Shown piece by piece: positions 1 to 7,766 of a stretch of DNA of 64,000 bases. Numbering within the stretch: position 1 is the stretch's first letter; every line of letters starts with the position of its first letter. This DNA comes from Bacillota bacterium (GTDB taxonomy: Bacteria; Bacillota; SHA-98; UBA4971), in the NCBI GenBank assembly GCA_024653485.1, contig JANLFY010000005.1, positions 62,001 through 126,000 of the forward strand, read 5' to 3'. Made by a program: the position numbers and the translations under genes. The notes beneath the pieces are model-generated. The model saw only the letters and a list, made by a program, of their open reading frames with translations, was not told the origin of the DNA and ran no database searches.

Positions 1-2104
1 CAACGCCCCTGTCTTCGCTGGATCTTATGAGCCTTCCGAAGCCCTGGCGGAACCGCATCACGGCGCTGGGAAGGGCGTACGAGTAAAAGCCGCTTTCCCC
101 GGCCTGCTCCGCGGCCTGGACCTTCGCTTCCACCACCGGGTTCGTGGGCACTTGAAACGGCAGCTTGACCAGGATGACGCACGAGAGCGCCTCTCCGGGC
201 ACGTCCACGCCTTGCCAGAAGCTGTCCGCTCCTAGGAGAACGCCGGGACTTTCGCGGAAGTGTTCCAACATGACGTGACGCGGCATGTCGCCCTGTCTGA
301 AAACTGGGATCCCCGACCTCTCGAGACACGAACGAATCTTCTCGTGGGTGTGATGGAGCATGTCCATGGACGTGAACAGAACAAAGGCACGTCCCTTGGA
401 CGCCGTCACAATGTCCGATATTGCCCTTGCTGCCGCGTCTTGGAACTCCGGGTCATGGGGTTGTGGGAGGTCGCACGGAACAGCAAGCAATGCCTGTCTC
501 GGAAAATCGAAAGGCGAGTCGAAGACAGCCTCCACAGGAGGCTCATCGAGGTCTACGAGGCCCACCTCCTTCCGGAAGAACGCGAACTCGCGGCGCACGG
601 TCATGGTGGCCGACGTGAACACGGCCGACTCCACCCGCGAGAACAGGTGCTCCCCGAGGATCGGCCCGACCTCGAGCGGCGTCGCCACGAGGGCTATGTC
701 GTGCGGAGTCAACTCCGCCCAATACACGTGGCCGCAATCAGACCGGCGCATCACGAAATCGAGAGACGCGGCCTCCGCTGAAAGCCTCGCCGCCGCCCCT
801 TGGACGTCGGCCATGGCTTCCTGGAGGCGTTCGTCAGCGTCGGCCTCCAGATCCGCCAGGGTGTCGAGAATCGACGCAAGGTCTCGGGCGACCTCATCCG
901 CCCTTGCCACGACACGCTGCGCGCCGGGAACCACGTCCTCCCTCCACAGCCGTCCCTCGGTGACCCGCCCGACCAGCCTCACAGCGAGTTGGGTTTCGCG
1001 CTCGTGCTCGGCTCGCGCGCCACCTCCGGCCCTCCACTCGCCTTCGCGCCGCGCACGTCGGACACGCCCTTCCCAATCCGCCGACTCGTCGACCGCCCTG
1101 GCGAACGAATCGAAGAACCACGCGACGCTCTCGCCCAGACGTTTGACATTTGCGATCGCCGCGTCCAGTAGCCGCCCCAACGCTCCGAGGGTCGCGTCAT
1201 CAAGCCTTCCTGTTCCTCGGAACAGGCTCACCCGGAGCGAGGGAAGAAGCCCGGATTCGCTCGCGCGGCGCTCTCGTTCCGTCCCCACCAGATCTTGGCA
1301 GCACCTTCGCATTTGCACGAGGCTGGCCCGCCGGCCAAGCCTCTCTGCGGCCACATCGGGGACATTGTGGGCCTCATCGAAGACTACGAAGCGATAATCT
1401 GGAAGCACCCGGGCTCCGGGGCAGCCAGGGGACGTGGTCCTGAGCGCCAGGTCGGAAAACAGGAGATGGTGGTTCGTGACCAGCACGTCAGCTTCCTCCA
1501 TCTCCCGCCTCGCCCTCGCGAAATAGCACATCGACAGATGCGGACACTTTGAGCGCAGGCAGGACATGGAATCGGAAGCAACTCGGTCCCAAAGCTCTGA
1601 AGGTGCAAGAGTGCGAAGATCGGACTCTGAGTCGGAGGACGCCTCTGATAGGCGCGCCAGGAGCGCCTCCAACGCATGCCGGACATCCGGTCCTGCTGGC
1701 AGATGCGCGTCAGCTCCGTCGACAACGCACGCGAGCTTACGTCTGCACACATAGTTGGCCCTGCCCTTGACGAGCGTGAACTTGAATGGAACTTCGAGAG
1801 CCCGGGCCAGCGCTGGAAGATCCTTGCGAATCAGCTGTTCCTGGAGGTTTATCGTGTTCGTGGACACGATCACCTTCTCGTTGCTTGCGCGCGCCCACAG
1901 CACCGCCGGCACAAGGTAAGCCAGCGACTTGCCCGTGCCCGTGCCGCTCTCTATGACCGCATGGCGAGACGTGGAAAAGGCCTTCCACACCGCAAGGGCC
2001 ATGTCGATCTGAGGCCGTCTTTCCTCATAGCCCGCGAACGTCCTCGCCAGCGGGCCGTGGGCACCGAACACCGCCGCGACCTCGTCCCTGCCGCATCGCT
2101 CCAT
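1..2104 (-). CDS. dinG: DinG-family ATP-dependent DNA helicase (3' end beyond window)
   Basis: Superfamily 2, XPD-like 5'-3' DNA helicase, expected to act in DNA repair and replication-conflict resolution. Reading leftward from the ATG at 2104 the frame stays open to the window edge (701 codons). A Walker A motif ESGTGTGKS lies near residue 52. Fe-S cluster cysteines start with YVCRRKL near residue 120 and continue in a C-x4-C-x5-C group around 200. A DEAH box (VVFDEAHN) is near 250, and the motif VI stretch RFRQGFGRLIRS is a few codons from the edge. The C-terminus, probably well under 100 residues, is missing. There is no N-terminal exonuclease domain, unlike Bacillus subtilis DinG. The start directly follows the nfo stop, with an AGGTGG Shine-Dalgarno sequence inside nfo, so the two genes are translationally coupled. 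Family call is secure; substrate details are not visible. Confidence 0.93.
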   Translation of the reverse strand, partial: MERCGRDEVAAVFGAHGPLARTFAGYEERRPQIDMALAVWKAFSTSRHAVIESGTGTGKSLAYLVPAVLWARASNEKVIVSTNTINLQEQLIRKDLPALARALEVPFKFTLVKGRANYVCRRKLACVVDGADAHLPAGPDVRHALEALLARLSEASSDSESDLRTLAPSELWDRVASDSMSCLRSKCPHLSMCYFARARREMEEADVLVTNHHLLFSDLALRTTSPGCPGARVLPDYRFVVFDEAHNVPDVAAERLGRRASLVQMRRCCQDLVGTERERRASESGLLPSLRVSLFRGTGRLDDATLGALGRLLDAAIANVKRLGESVAWFFDSFARAVDESADWEGRVRRARREGEWRAGGGARAEHERETQLAVRLVGRVTEGRLWREDVVPGAQRVVARADEVARDLASILDTLADLEADADERLQEAMADVQGAAARLSAEAASLDFVMRRSDCGHVYWAELTPHDIALVATPLEVGPILGEHLFSRVESAVFTSATMTVRREFAFFRKEVGLVDLDEPPVEAVFDSPFDFPRQALLAVPCDLPQPHDPEFQDAAARAISDIVTASKGRAFVLFTSMDMLHHTHEKIRSCLERSGIPVFRQGDMPRHVMLEHFRESPGVLLGADSFWQGVDVPGEALSCVILVKLPFQVPTNPVVEAKVQAAEQAGESGFYSYALPSAVMRFRQGFGRLIRSSEDRGV

Positions 2105-2986
2105 CTACCACCTCACCGCCTCCGCTGCTATGCGACGCAGGGCAGCGAGGTTGCGCGCGTCATCATCGATGGTCGTTCGGGGCGTCTCAAGCACGAACGG
2201 AAGATCTGCGAGCCTTGTGCAGCCGAGGATGACGCGAAAGCCCTCCTCACCGATGCGGCCCTTCCCGATGTCCGCGTGGCGGTCGAGTCGCGACCCCAGG
2301 TCTCCAACGGAATCGTTCGCGTGCACCAGCGCAAGCCTGCTCGCGCCGAGAGTGGCTTCGAGTTCATCGAGGACCCGTGACAGCCCCTCGACCGTTCTGA
2401 CTTCGTATCCGGCTGCGAAGATGTGGCAGGTATCGAGGCAGATTCCGAGCGCCACTCCTCGCGCGCGGTCTATGATCTCCGCCTGCTCCTCGAAGGTCTT
2501 TCCGATTTCCGTGCCCGCCCCCGACACCATCTCCAGAAGAAGGCGCGGCCCCTGCCCAGGCTCGTTCGGAGGCGGCGGCTCATGGCGTGCAATATCGCAC
2601 GCCTCCACTATCGCCTGGGCTATCCGCGACGTTCCCGCCGCATCTCCTGATCCCAGGTGGCTGCCGGGATGAAAGACGAGCATGTCCGCGCCAAGTGCCT
2701 TCGCAAGCGCGATATCGTGGGCCAAGGCGTCGCGTGAAGCCGCGTGCGTGTCCTGCTTGGGAGAAGCGAGATTGAGTAGATACGGAGCGTGGAGAATCAA
2801 CGGCCGAATGCCAGCGGCTGCACGACCCTCTCTGAAGAGCCGGACCTCTCCTTCGTCCACGGGTCCCTGGCGTAGGCTCCGGGGGCTTCGCGAGAACATC
2901 TGAATCGTATCGCACCCTAGGGCCCGAGCCGAATCGAGAGCTCCAACCAAACCGCCCGCCCTATTGACGTGGGCTCCAAACCTCAC
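2105..2986 (-). CDS. nfo: deoxyribonuclease IV (AP endonuclease IV)
   Basis: Zn-dependent AP endonuclease of base-excision repair, cutting 5' of abasic sites. At 293 residues it has the normal TIM-barrel length. Metal-binding motifs occur in the family order: LILHAPYLLNLAS near residue 62, LVFHPGSH near 105, a glutamate in LLLEMVSGAG near 150, CLDTCHIFAAGYE near 185, LVHANDS near 218, GSRLDRHADIGKG near 230 and FVLETP near 265. The stop is immediately followed by the dinG start, giving a two-gene DNA-repair unit. The alternating GTG-ATG at the start leaves a one-codon ambiguity. No promoter is obvious in the 107 bp separating it from the upstream membrane gene, so it may be the tail of the spo0A-steA transcript. 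Confidence 0.95.
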   Translation of the reverse strand: MRFGAHVNRAGGLVGALDSARALGCDTIQMFSRSPRSLRQGPVDEGEVRLFREGRAAAGIRPLILHAPYLLNLASPKQDTHAASRDALAHDIALAKALGADMLVFHPGSHLGSGDAAGTSRIAQAIVEACDIARHEPPPPNEPGQGPRLLLEMVSGAGTEIGKTFEEQAEIIDRARGVALGICLDTCHIFAAGYEVRTVEGLSRVLDELEATLGASRLALVHANDSVGDLGSRLDRHADIGKGRIGEEGFRVILGCTRLADLPFVLETPRTTIDDDARNLAALRRIAAEAVRW

Positions 2987-3093
2987 GGCGCATCACCACG
3001 ACACCACCTATTCGCTGCATGGGACGGATCTCCTTCACCCGGTGGCAAGCAAGATCACGCGCACGGCACGGGCACCCCGCCGTCAGCCGGCTG

Positions 3094-3909
3094 TCACCTT
3101 CGACCTAGACCGTCGAGGAATCGGAGGACGGAGTTCCTCTCGATGAGGGCTGTCAATGAGTGACGCTCCGAGTAAGCGTGTAAGAGGCCCAGCAAGACGA
3201 GGATCACCGCTCTCGCGACAAGCGGCGTGGAAAGCACGACCCAGTAGCCGAGCGCGGCTCCGAGCGGGTTGCTCCCGGCATCCCCGAGCATGCTGCCCTC
3301 CCTCAGGTCGTCCTTCATTCCCGCGAGCACCGCCCCGGCAAGGGCGACAGGCACGAGCGCTGGAGCGGGCAGTCCCGTCACCAGCGAGAGCGCCGCCGCA
3401 CCAGCCACATAGGCCTTTGCGGCCCGGCCGGGCCTGAGGTCCAGGAGGTTGGAGAGATTGGCGGCCAGCGCAACGATCGCGGCATCCATGAGGAGCGTGG
3501 TCAAAGGGAGGGACGGGGCAGCAGCTCGAACGGATAACGCCGCGGAGATGACGATTGCGACGGCTTTGAGGATCCCTGTGGTGAGGGTCCCGCGTCTCAC
3601 GAGCGCCGCCGCGTGCCCCACCAAGCCGCGGTTCTCACCTGACCCGAAGACGTCGTCCACCACGCCAGCGAGCGTACATGCCGTCACAAGGAGAAGGCAT
3701 GGCATGGACGAGGGCTGGCCGCTGCCGCTCGGTGCCGCGACGGTTACGCAAGCCACAGCGGCACACAAGACAAGTGGGGCTCCCATTGAGGAGGGCACGA
3801 CGCGCCCTGCGTAGTTGGGCCGAACGTGGCCGAGGCGCACCAGCACGTCGCGCGCGGGCGGCGCGATGACCAGCGCAAGCGCGTACGCCAACACCAGACA
3901 CTCGAGCAC
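3094..3909 (-). CDS. MraY/WecA-like polyprenyl-phosphate sugar-1-phosphate transferase, short form
   Basis: Polytopic membrane protein (271 residues, about 8 hydrophobic segments) of the PNPT superfamily that couples sugar-1-phosphate to undecaprenyl phosphate. Recognisable elements are an Asp-Asp pair in AGVVDDVFG near residue 82, an NLLDLRPGR element near 155 (the usual N-x-x-D-G-x-D-G region), and MLGDAGSNPLGAALG near 205, equivalent to the GDTGSL motif. It is shorter than MraY or TagO (about 320) and the N-terminal first helices look reduced, so catalysis is not assured. The start is a GTG shortly after the glycosyltransferase stop. Its place as last member of a steA-steB-GT2 series suggests a lipid-linked glycan step connected with envelope assembly. 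Substrate is unknown; the function is inferred from family and context. Confidence 0.75.
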   Translation of the reverse strand: MLECLVLAYALALVIAPPARDVLVRLGHVRPNYAGRVVPSSMGAPLVLCAAVACVTVAAPSGSGQPSSMPCLLLVTACTLAGVVDDVFGSGENRGLVGHAAALVRRGTLTTGILKAVAIVISAALSVRAAAPSLPLTTLLMDAAIVALAANLSNLLDLRPGRAAKAYVAGAAALSLVTGLPAPALVPVALAGAVLAGMKDDLREGSMLGDAGSNPLGAALGYWVVLSTPLVARAVILVLLGLLHAYSERHSLTALIERNSVLRFLDGLGRR

Positions 3910-3930
3910 CGCTCGGTCTCACCTCGCAGC

Positions 3931-4635
3931 TCACGTCCTCGGGACGCGAAGAGCGCGACAGGCGAGGGCCCTCGTCACCCAATACAACTGCCTGCCCCTA
4001 TGGAGGAACCCTGCGAAGTCCCTGCCCGTCGCCCGGTGCGACATCTCGCAATCGACCTCCGCGATGCGGTATCCGCGCCTCGCCGCGTCGATCGTCATAC
4101 CGACCTCCACACCGAAACCGCTCTCAAACGGCGTGAGCGCAAGCACGACGTCGCGCCTTGCAGCCCGCTGCCCTGACAGAGGCGCAGACACCCAAAGGCC
4201 CGCGAGGCACCTGATGCCCGTCTTCGCCATGCCCTTGACTATGCCGAACCCACCCGCCGCGGTCCCTCGCCGTGTCCGCCTGAACCTAGCGATCGTCATG
4301 TCGACCTCGCCTCGCACTACCGGCGCGATGAGCTTTTCCACCTCGGACGCGCTATCCCCCAGATCGGCATCGAGGAAGGCCACTACGTCTCCAGTCGTCT
4401 GCCACACGCCTTCGGTGAGGGCCGCGCCTTTGCCCGACCGCCGTCCCAGACTCACGACGCGGGCTCCCGCAGCCTCGGCCGCCTGTGCGGTTGTGTCAAC
4501 GGACCCGTCATCGACGACCAGTACTTCGCATGGAAAGCCGCATGCCACGACGCCTGCGCGGGCCGCCCGGACGGTGGAGGCTACCGTGGACCCCTCATTG
4601 TAAGCGGGGATGATCACGGAGATGAGCCTGCTCAC
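3931..4635 (-). CDS. family 2 glycosyltransferase
   Basis: GT-A fold inverting glycosyltransferase of the DPM/GT2 type (234 residues). The N-terminus carries SVIIPAYNEG followed by EVLVVDDGSVD, and the metal-binding FLDADLGD motif lies near residue 90. A long C-terminal part has GFGVEVGMTIDAARRG, typical of polyprenyl-phosphate or nucleotide-sugar GT2 enzymes. There is no C-terminal membrane pair, so it is a cytosolic or peripheral enzyme. The GTG start (4635) overlaps the upstream steB stop in a GTGA arrangement, which decides it over an in-frame start about 40 codons further upstream. Neighbours are steB/steA and the MraY-like transferase, suggesting both transferases build or modify one lipid-linked sugar. 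The sugar donor cannot be read from sequence. Confidence 0.85.
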   Translation of the reverse strand: MSRLISVIIPAYNEGSTVASTVRAARAGVVACGFPCEVLVVDDGSVDTTAQAAEAAGARVVSLGRRSGKGAALTEGVWQTTGDVVAFLDADLGDSASEVEKLIAPVVRGEVDMTIARFRRTRRGTAAGGFGIVKGMAKTGIRCLAGLWVSAPLSGQRAARRDVVLALTPFESGFGVEVGMTIDAARRGYRIAEVDCEMSHRATGRDFAGFLHRGRQLYWVTRALACRALRVPRT

Positions 4636-5537
4636 TGAGGAATCCCCCACATTTCCGGGACGAGGGTTTCTGAAGCGCCTTTGATTCCGAAGTTGCCCTT
4701 TTGCACGGCCAGTGCGTGGACCAGGAGAAGCCGGCCAAGCGGAACGTCTGCACAATCCACTGTGGGAATGCCTTCCCTCCTATAGTCGGCGATGTGGGAG
4801 ACCTTCACGTCCCAGCTCTCAGCGCCCACGACCTCCACCCCGAGGTCCTTGAGCGCCCTCACCATCGGGATCCCAGCGTCAGCCGGGCCCGACGCGGGGT
4901 CGGAGCTACCAACCACCACGACCACGGCATCAGCGGAATCATTCGGGAGAAGCTCTTCCTGTCCGCGCAGAGTGGCATACCCCCACAGGAAGAGGGCGTC
5001 AGCGACTTGGCTCGCCTCGTGGAACGCCAGGTAGGCTGCGAGGGCGCGAGCGGCCTCGAGCCCTATGAGATCAGACTCGGTCTCGCTCAGCCCGAACAGC
5101 GATGCGGCCTCCCTCGCGTCCGTGCCTGCAGCCGGGACGAGGTCCTTGTTGACGTACACCACCCGAGCCACGCGTGCTCCGGCGTCTTCGAGGATGCTGC
5201 AGATCTTCTCCACTTCCTCTGGAGACATTGCGTCGTGGCACACTGCTATCGCTACGCGTTTGCCCGAGAGTCTTCCCCGAACGAGAAGCGACGCCGCCGA
5301 TTCCTCGAATTCCAGAGATGCGGCGAGGAGCCTCTGGGATGCGGCGAGACGCCCGCTCAGGTCCTCCTTTTCCGCCCTCATCCTAGCAAAGTCCTCCTCC
5401 AGCCTGTCGATCATCTGCTCCTGCCTCTCCACCAGAGCGCTATCGGTCACAAGCGCGCTTCCCACCAGGATACCGACCCCGAGCGCGAGGAACACGGCGA
5501 CCAGGGAAGCCAAGTGGTATTTCATGTCGACCATCAC
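4632..5537 (-). CDS. steB: MctB/SteB family membrane protein (copper transporter MctB-like)
   Basis: Member of the family annotated as 'copper transporter MctB' or SteB: one N-terminal membrane helix (residues about 6-28, HLASLVAVFLALGVGILVGS), a coiled coil (about 35-75), then a Rossmann-like extracytoplasmic domain of about 220 residues. MctB was described as a mycobacterial copper-resistance channel, while its corynebacterial relative SteB pairs with SteA in cell separation. Here steA lies directly upstream, which favours the SteA/SteB role. No copper-binding Cys/Met/His cluster stands out. The start is GTG 5537 or ATG 5534, both with AGAGGTGG upstream. The stop overlaps the glycosyltransferase GTG, so the genes are coupled. 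Confidence 0.85.
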   Translation of the reverse strand: MMVDMKYHLASLVAVFLALGVGILVGSALVTDSALVERQEQMIDRLEEDFARMRAEKEDLSGRLAASQRLLAASLEFEESAASLLVRGRLSGKRVAIAVCHDAMSPEEVEKICSILEDAGARVARVVYVNKDLVPAAGTDAREAASLFGLSETESDLIGLEAARALAAYLAFHEASQVADALFLWGYATLRGQEELLPNDSADAVVVVVGSSDPASGPADAGIPMVRALKDLGVEVVGAESWDVKVSHIADYRREGIPTVDCADVPLGRLLLVHALAVQKGNFGIKGASETLVPEMWGIPQ

Positions 5538-5589
5538 GGCGGTGCCACCTCTTCACGCTCCACCGCAAGACCGGGCTCAGGCCTCGACG

Positions 5590-6714
5590 TCAAAGCAAGC
5601 CTACGTCCAATCTCAGCCTGATGAGCAAGAGCCTGAGAATCTGCCTGACCATGTCCGACTCGGCGCCGGCAAGGGCCAGCGGAACCAGCGCCGCGATGAC
5701 GAGAAGGATGACATAGCCCACCCTCACGCGTCCCGTGTACAGCTTGCTCACGCCTTTCGCGTCCACGAGGAGAGAGCCTAGCTTCAGGCGGGTCAGGAAC
5801 GTGGACGCCATACCCGGCCTGCCCTTGTCGAGGAAGTCCTCCACACTCGTGTGGGTGCCGACAGCGACGATCAGTTCCGCGCCGTTCTCGTACGCGAGGA
5901 GCATACCCAGGTCTTCGCTGGTACCGGGGACGGGGCAAACGGCGGCTTCGAGGCCGAGCCGCTTGATCCGATCCAGGCCTGGCGCCCTGCCGTCGGAGTA
6001 CGCGTGAACCACCAGTTCACTGCCGCGTCGAAGGGCGTCGTCGGAAACGCTGTCCATGTCCCCCACGATGACGTCCGGGAAGAACCCCATCTCAAGGAGC
6101 GCATCGGCAGCTCCGTCGACGGCGATGATGGCGGGACGCACCTCTTCGATATAGGAGCGAATGGCCCGAAGATCCTCCTTATAGTCCCTGCCCCTCACGA
6201 CCACGAGCGCGTGCCTGCCCACAAGCCTCGTGCGGAGCGGCGGAAACGCGAGACCACCCAGGATCGCCGACTTCTCGCGGCGCGCGTACTCAATGGTGTT
6301 GGACACGAACGCGTCGAGCTCGCGAGCGAGCTCCTTCCGCGCCCGGCCGAGCTCGCGCTCCAAAGATGCGAGCGTCTGGATCCGGCCCTGGCTCACTACC
6401 GTTCCGTCCCTCACGACTGAGTTCCCCTCCAGCTCGATGAGATCGCCGTCCCTCACGAGGTCCAGGACCTCGCGGCCAACCTCGTCAACAATGTACACCC
6501 CCGCACGGCACAGCGAAATCGGCCCGGGATTGGGGTACCTGCCGCTCATGGATCTGCGCGCGTTCACCACAGCGCGAACCCCGGCTGCGACGAGGGACTC
6601 GCATGCCACCACATCGATGTCTTCGTGGTCAACGACAGCAATGTCGCCTGGGCGCAAGCGGGCCAAGAGGTTCTTCGTCCTCCGGTCCACCCTGGCTACG
6701 CCTTTGCACCTCAC
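5590..6714 (-). CDS. steA: SteA-like protein with thiamin-pyrophosphokinase-like domain
   Basis: Homologue of SteA, in actinobacteria a cytokinetic-ring-associated protein acting with SteB in cell separation. The protein (374 residues) opens with GVARVDRRTKNLLARLRPGD, a family signature. A thiamin-pyrophosphokinase-like domain contains AVDGAADALLEMGFFPDVIVGDMDS near residue 210. A single hydrophobic helix (VILLVIAALVPLALAG) near the C-terminus may anchor it to the membrane. I chose GTG 6714 because CGGAGGGC lies 8 nt upstream and the conserved family N-terminus begins there; an ATG at 6783 would add 23 unconserved residues. It is the first gene after spo0A, followed by steB, a GT2 and an MraY-like enzyme. 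Family call is good; a role in division or cell wall here is inference. Confidence 0.85.
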   Translation of the reverse strand: MRCKGVARVDRRTKNLLARLRPGDIAVVDHEDIDVVACESLVAAGVRAVVNARRSMSGRYPNPGPISLCRAGVYIVDEVGREVLDLVRDGDLIELEGNSVVRDGTVVSQGRIQTLASLERELGRARKELARELDAFVSNTIEYARREKSAILGGLAFPPLRTRLVGRHALVVVRGRDYKEDLRAIRSYIEEVRPAIIAVDGAADALLEMGFFPDVIVGDMDSVSDDALRRGSELVVHAYSDGRAPGLDRIKRLGLEAAVCPVPGTSEDLGMLLAYENGAELIVAVGTHTSVEDFLDKGRPGMASTFLTRLKLGSLLVDAKGVSKLYTGRVRVGYVILLVIAALVPLALAGAESDMVRQILRLLLIRLRLDVGLL

Positions 6715-6770
6715 GTGGACGCCCTCCGTGAATTCCCTGCTATCTCCCCCTCTCGTGAAATAGTATACTG

Positions 6771-6797
6771 AACCCCGGAACATATCATTCCGGGGTT
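6771..6797 (-). terminator. perfect 10-bp inverted repeat between spo0A and steA
   Basis: Arms 6771-6780 and 6788-6797 (AACCCCGGAA / TTCCGGGGTT) are perfectly complementary around a 7-nt loop. It lies 71 nt beyond the spo0A stop. Downstream on the minus strand there is no T tract, only CAGTATACT, so it could be a weak terminator, an mRNA 3'-end stabiliser or an operator. A TATACT hexamer at 6762-6767 immediately follows and could be the -10 of a steA promoter, although no matching -35 exists. Confidence 0.5.
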
Positions 6798-6868
6798 GTC
6801 CTTTCAAAACACATTCCAGGATTCTCCGAGAACTCTTGGGCGATGTCGAAAGCGCCGGCGGAGCAGGC

Positions 6869-7648
6869 TCAGCTCGCGCGCATCTCGAGACGAAGCTTGT
6901 CGGCAATCCGTGCTATGAACGCCGAATTGGTGGGCTTGCCTTTCTCGCTGCTCACCGTGTGTCCGAAAACGCTGTGCAGGAAGTCAATGTTCCCGCGTGT
7001 CCAGGCTATTTCAATCGCATGTCGGATTGCGCGCTCAACCCTGGGAGCGGTGGTATCGAATTTCTGGGCCACCCGTGGATACAGCTCCTTCGTCACCCCA
7101 CCTAGCAGCCCGACCTCGTTGACCACCATTATGATAGCCTCTCTCAGGTACATGTAGCCTCTGATATTGGCCGGGATTCCCATTTCATGGATGATCCGCG
7201 TTACTTCGGTGTTGAGGTCGCGCGGAGCATCTGTGGAACCTAGCTTTCTCTTCCTCGCGACCCCACCGCTTTGAGCCACCTGTCGGATCCGCTGGGCTAG
7301 CGTCTCCATGTCGAACGGCTTGAGGAGGTAGTAGTCGGCGCCTAGCTCTATGATGCTCTGGGTCATGTGTTCCTGCCCTATGGCGGTAAGCATCACGAAT
7401 CTCGGCCGTTTCGGCATGTCTTGCCTTGCGAGGCGCTCGAGCACGCCGATCCCGTCTAGATGCGGCATGATGATGTCGAGAACCACCACATCCGGGTTGG
7501 TGGTGGATATGCTGTCGATGGCTTCCAGGCCGTCATAGGCAAGCCCGACCACTTCCATGTCGGGCTGGGCGTCGATGAACTCCTTCAGGACATCGCACAG
7601 TTCATGGTTGTCGTCGACGATGAGAACGCGCGTCCGACCAGAAGCCAT
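6869..7648 (-). CDS. spo0A: Spo0A, master sporulation response regulator
   Basis: Transcription factor that triggers endospore formation when phosphorylated by the phosphorelay. The protein (259 residues) has an N-terminal receiver domain with acidic pair D12/D13 (LIVDDN), phospho-acceptor D58 (VVLDIIMP) and conserved K110 (YLLKPFD). A variable linker leads to the C-terminal Spo0A DNA-binding domain (about 145-259) with [20 protein letters not shown] and the recognition-helix region [23 protein letters not shown]. It lies directly after spoIVB, as in Bacillus and Clostridia. A good sigma-H promoter is visible upstream at 7713-7739, matching the known Spo0H control of spo0A in Bacillus. GGGGTGG precedes the ATG. 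This gene is the strongest evidence that the organism forms spores. Confidence 0.98.
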   Translation of the reverse strand: MASGRTRVLIVDDNHELCDVLKEFIDAQPDMEVVGLAYDGLEAIDSISTTNPDVVVLDIIMPHLDGIGVLERLARQDMPKRPRFVMLTAIGQEHMTQSIIELGADYYLLKPFDMETLAQRIRQVAQSGGVARKRKLGSTDAPRDLNTEVTRIIHEMGIPANIRGYMYLREAIIMVVNEVGLLGGVTKELYPRVAQKFDTTAPRVERAIRHAIEIAWTRGNIDFLHSVFGHTVSSEKGKPTNSAFIARIADKLRLEMRAS

Positions 7649-7712
7649 AGAACCACCCCATCCACAGGCTGACAGATACTGGCACAGTAGCCTCGTTCAT
7701 CGCTGCCATAGG

Positions 7713-7739
7713 ATTCTACGCCACCCCACGAAGTCCTGC
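7713..7739 (-). promoter_or_regulatory. candidate sigma-H promoter of spo0A
   Basis: On the minus strand, GCAGGACTT (7731-7739) matches the sigma-H -35 consensus RNAGGAWWW at 8 of 9 positions. After exactly 11 nt, GTAGAAT (7713-7719) matches the -10 consensus RNNGAAT fully. The expected start site is near 7706, about 58 nt before the spo0A ATG. Confidence 0.6.
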
Positions 7740-7766
7740 CCCCCTCGACGAAAATCCCGGCGCTTC

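Noticed and set aside
360-1397. 345-codon plus-strand frame at the left edge
   Set aside because: Antisense to dinG, whose helicase motifs run through the region; composition is Ser/Arg/Thr-rich shadow.
6844-6850. TGTCGAA, identical to the Spo0A box, between spo0A and steA
   Set aside because: The same 7-mer occurs inside coding sequence elsewhere in the window (about 29004 and 54112), so one copy far from a convincing promoter is weak evidence.
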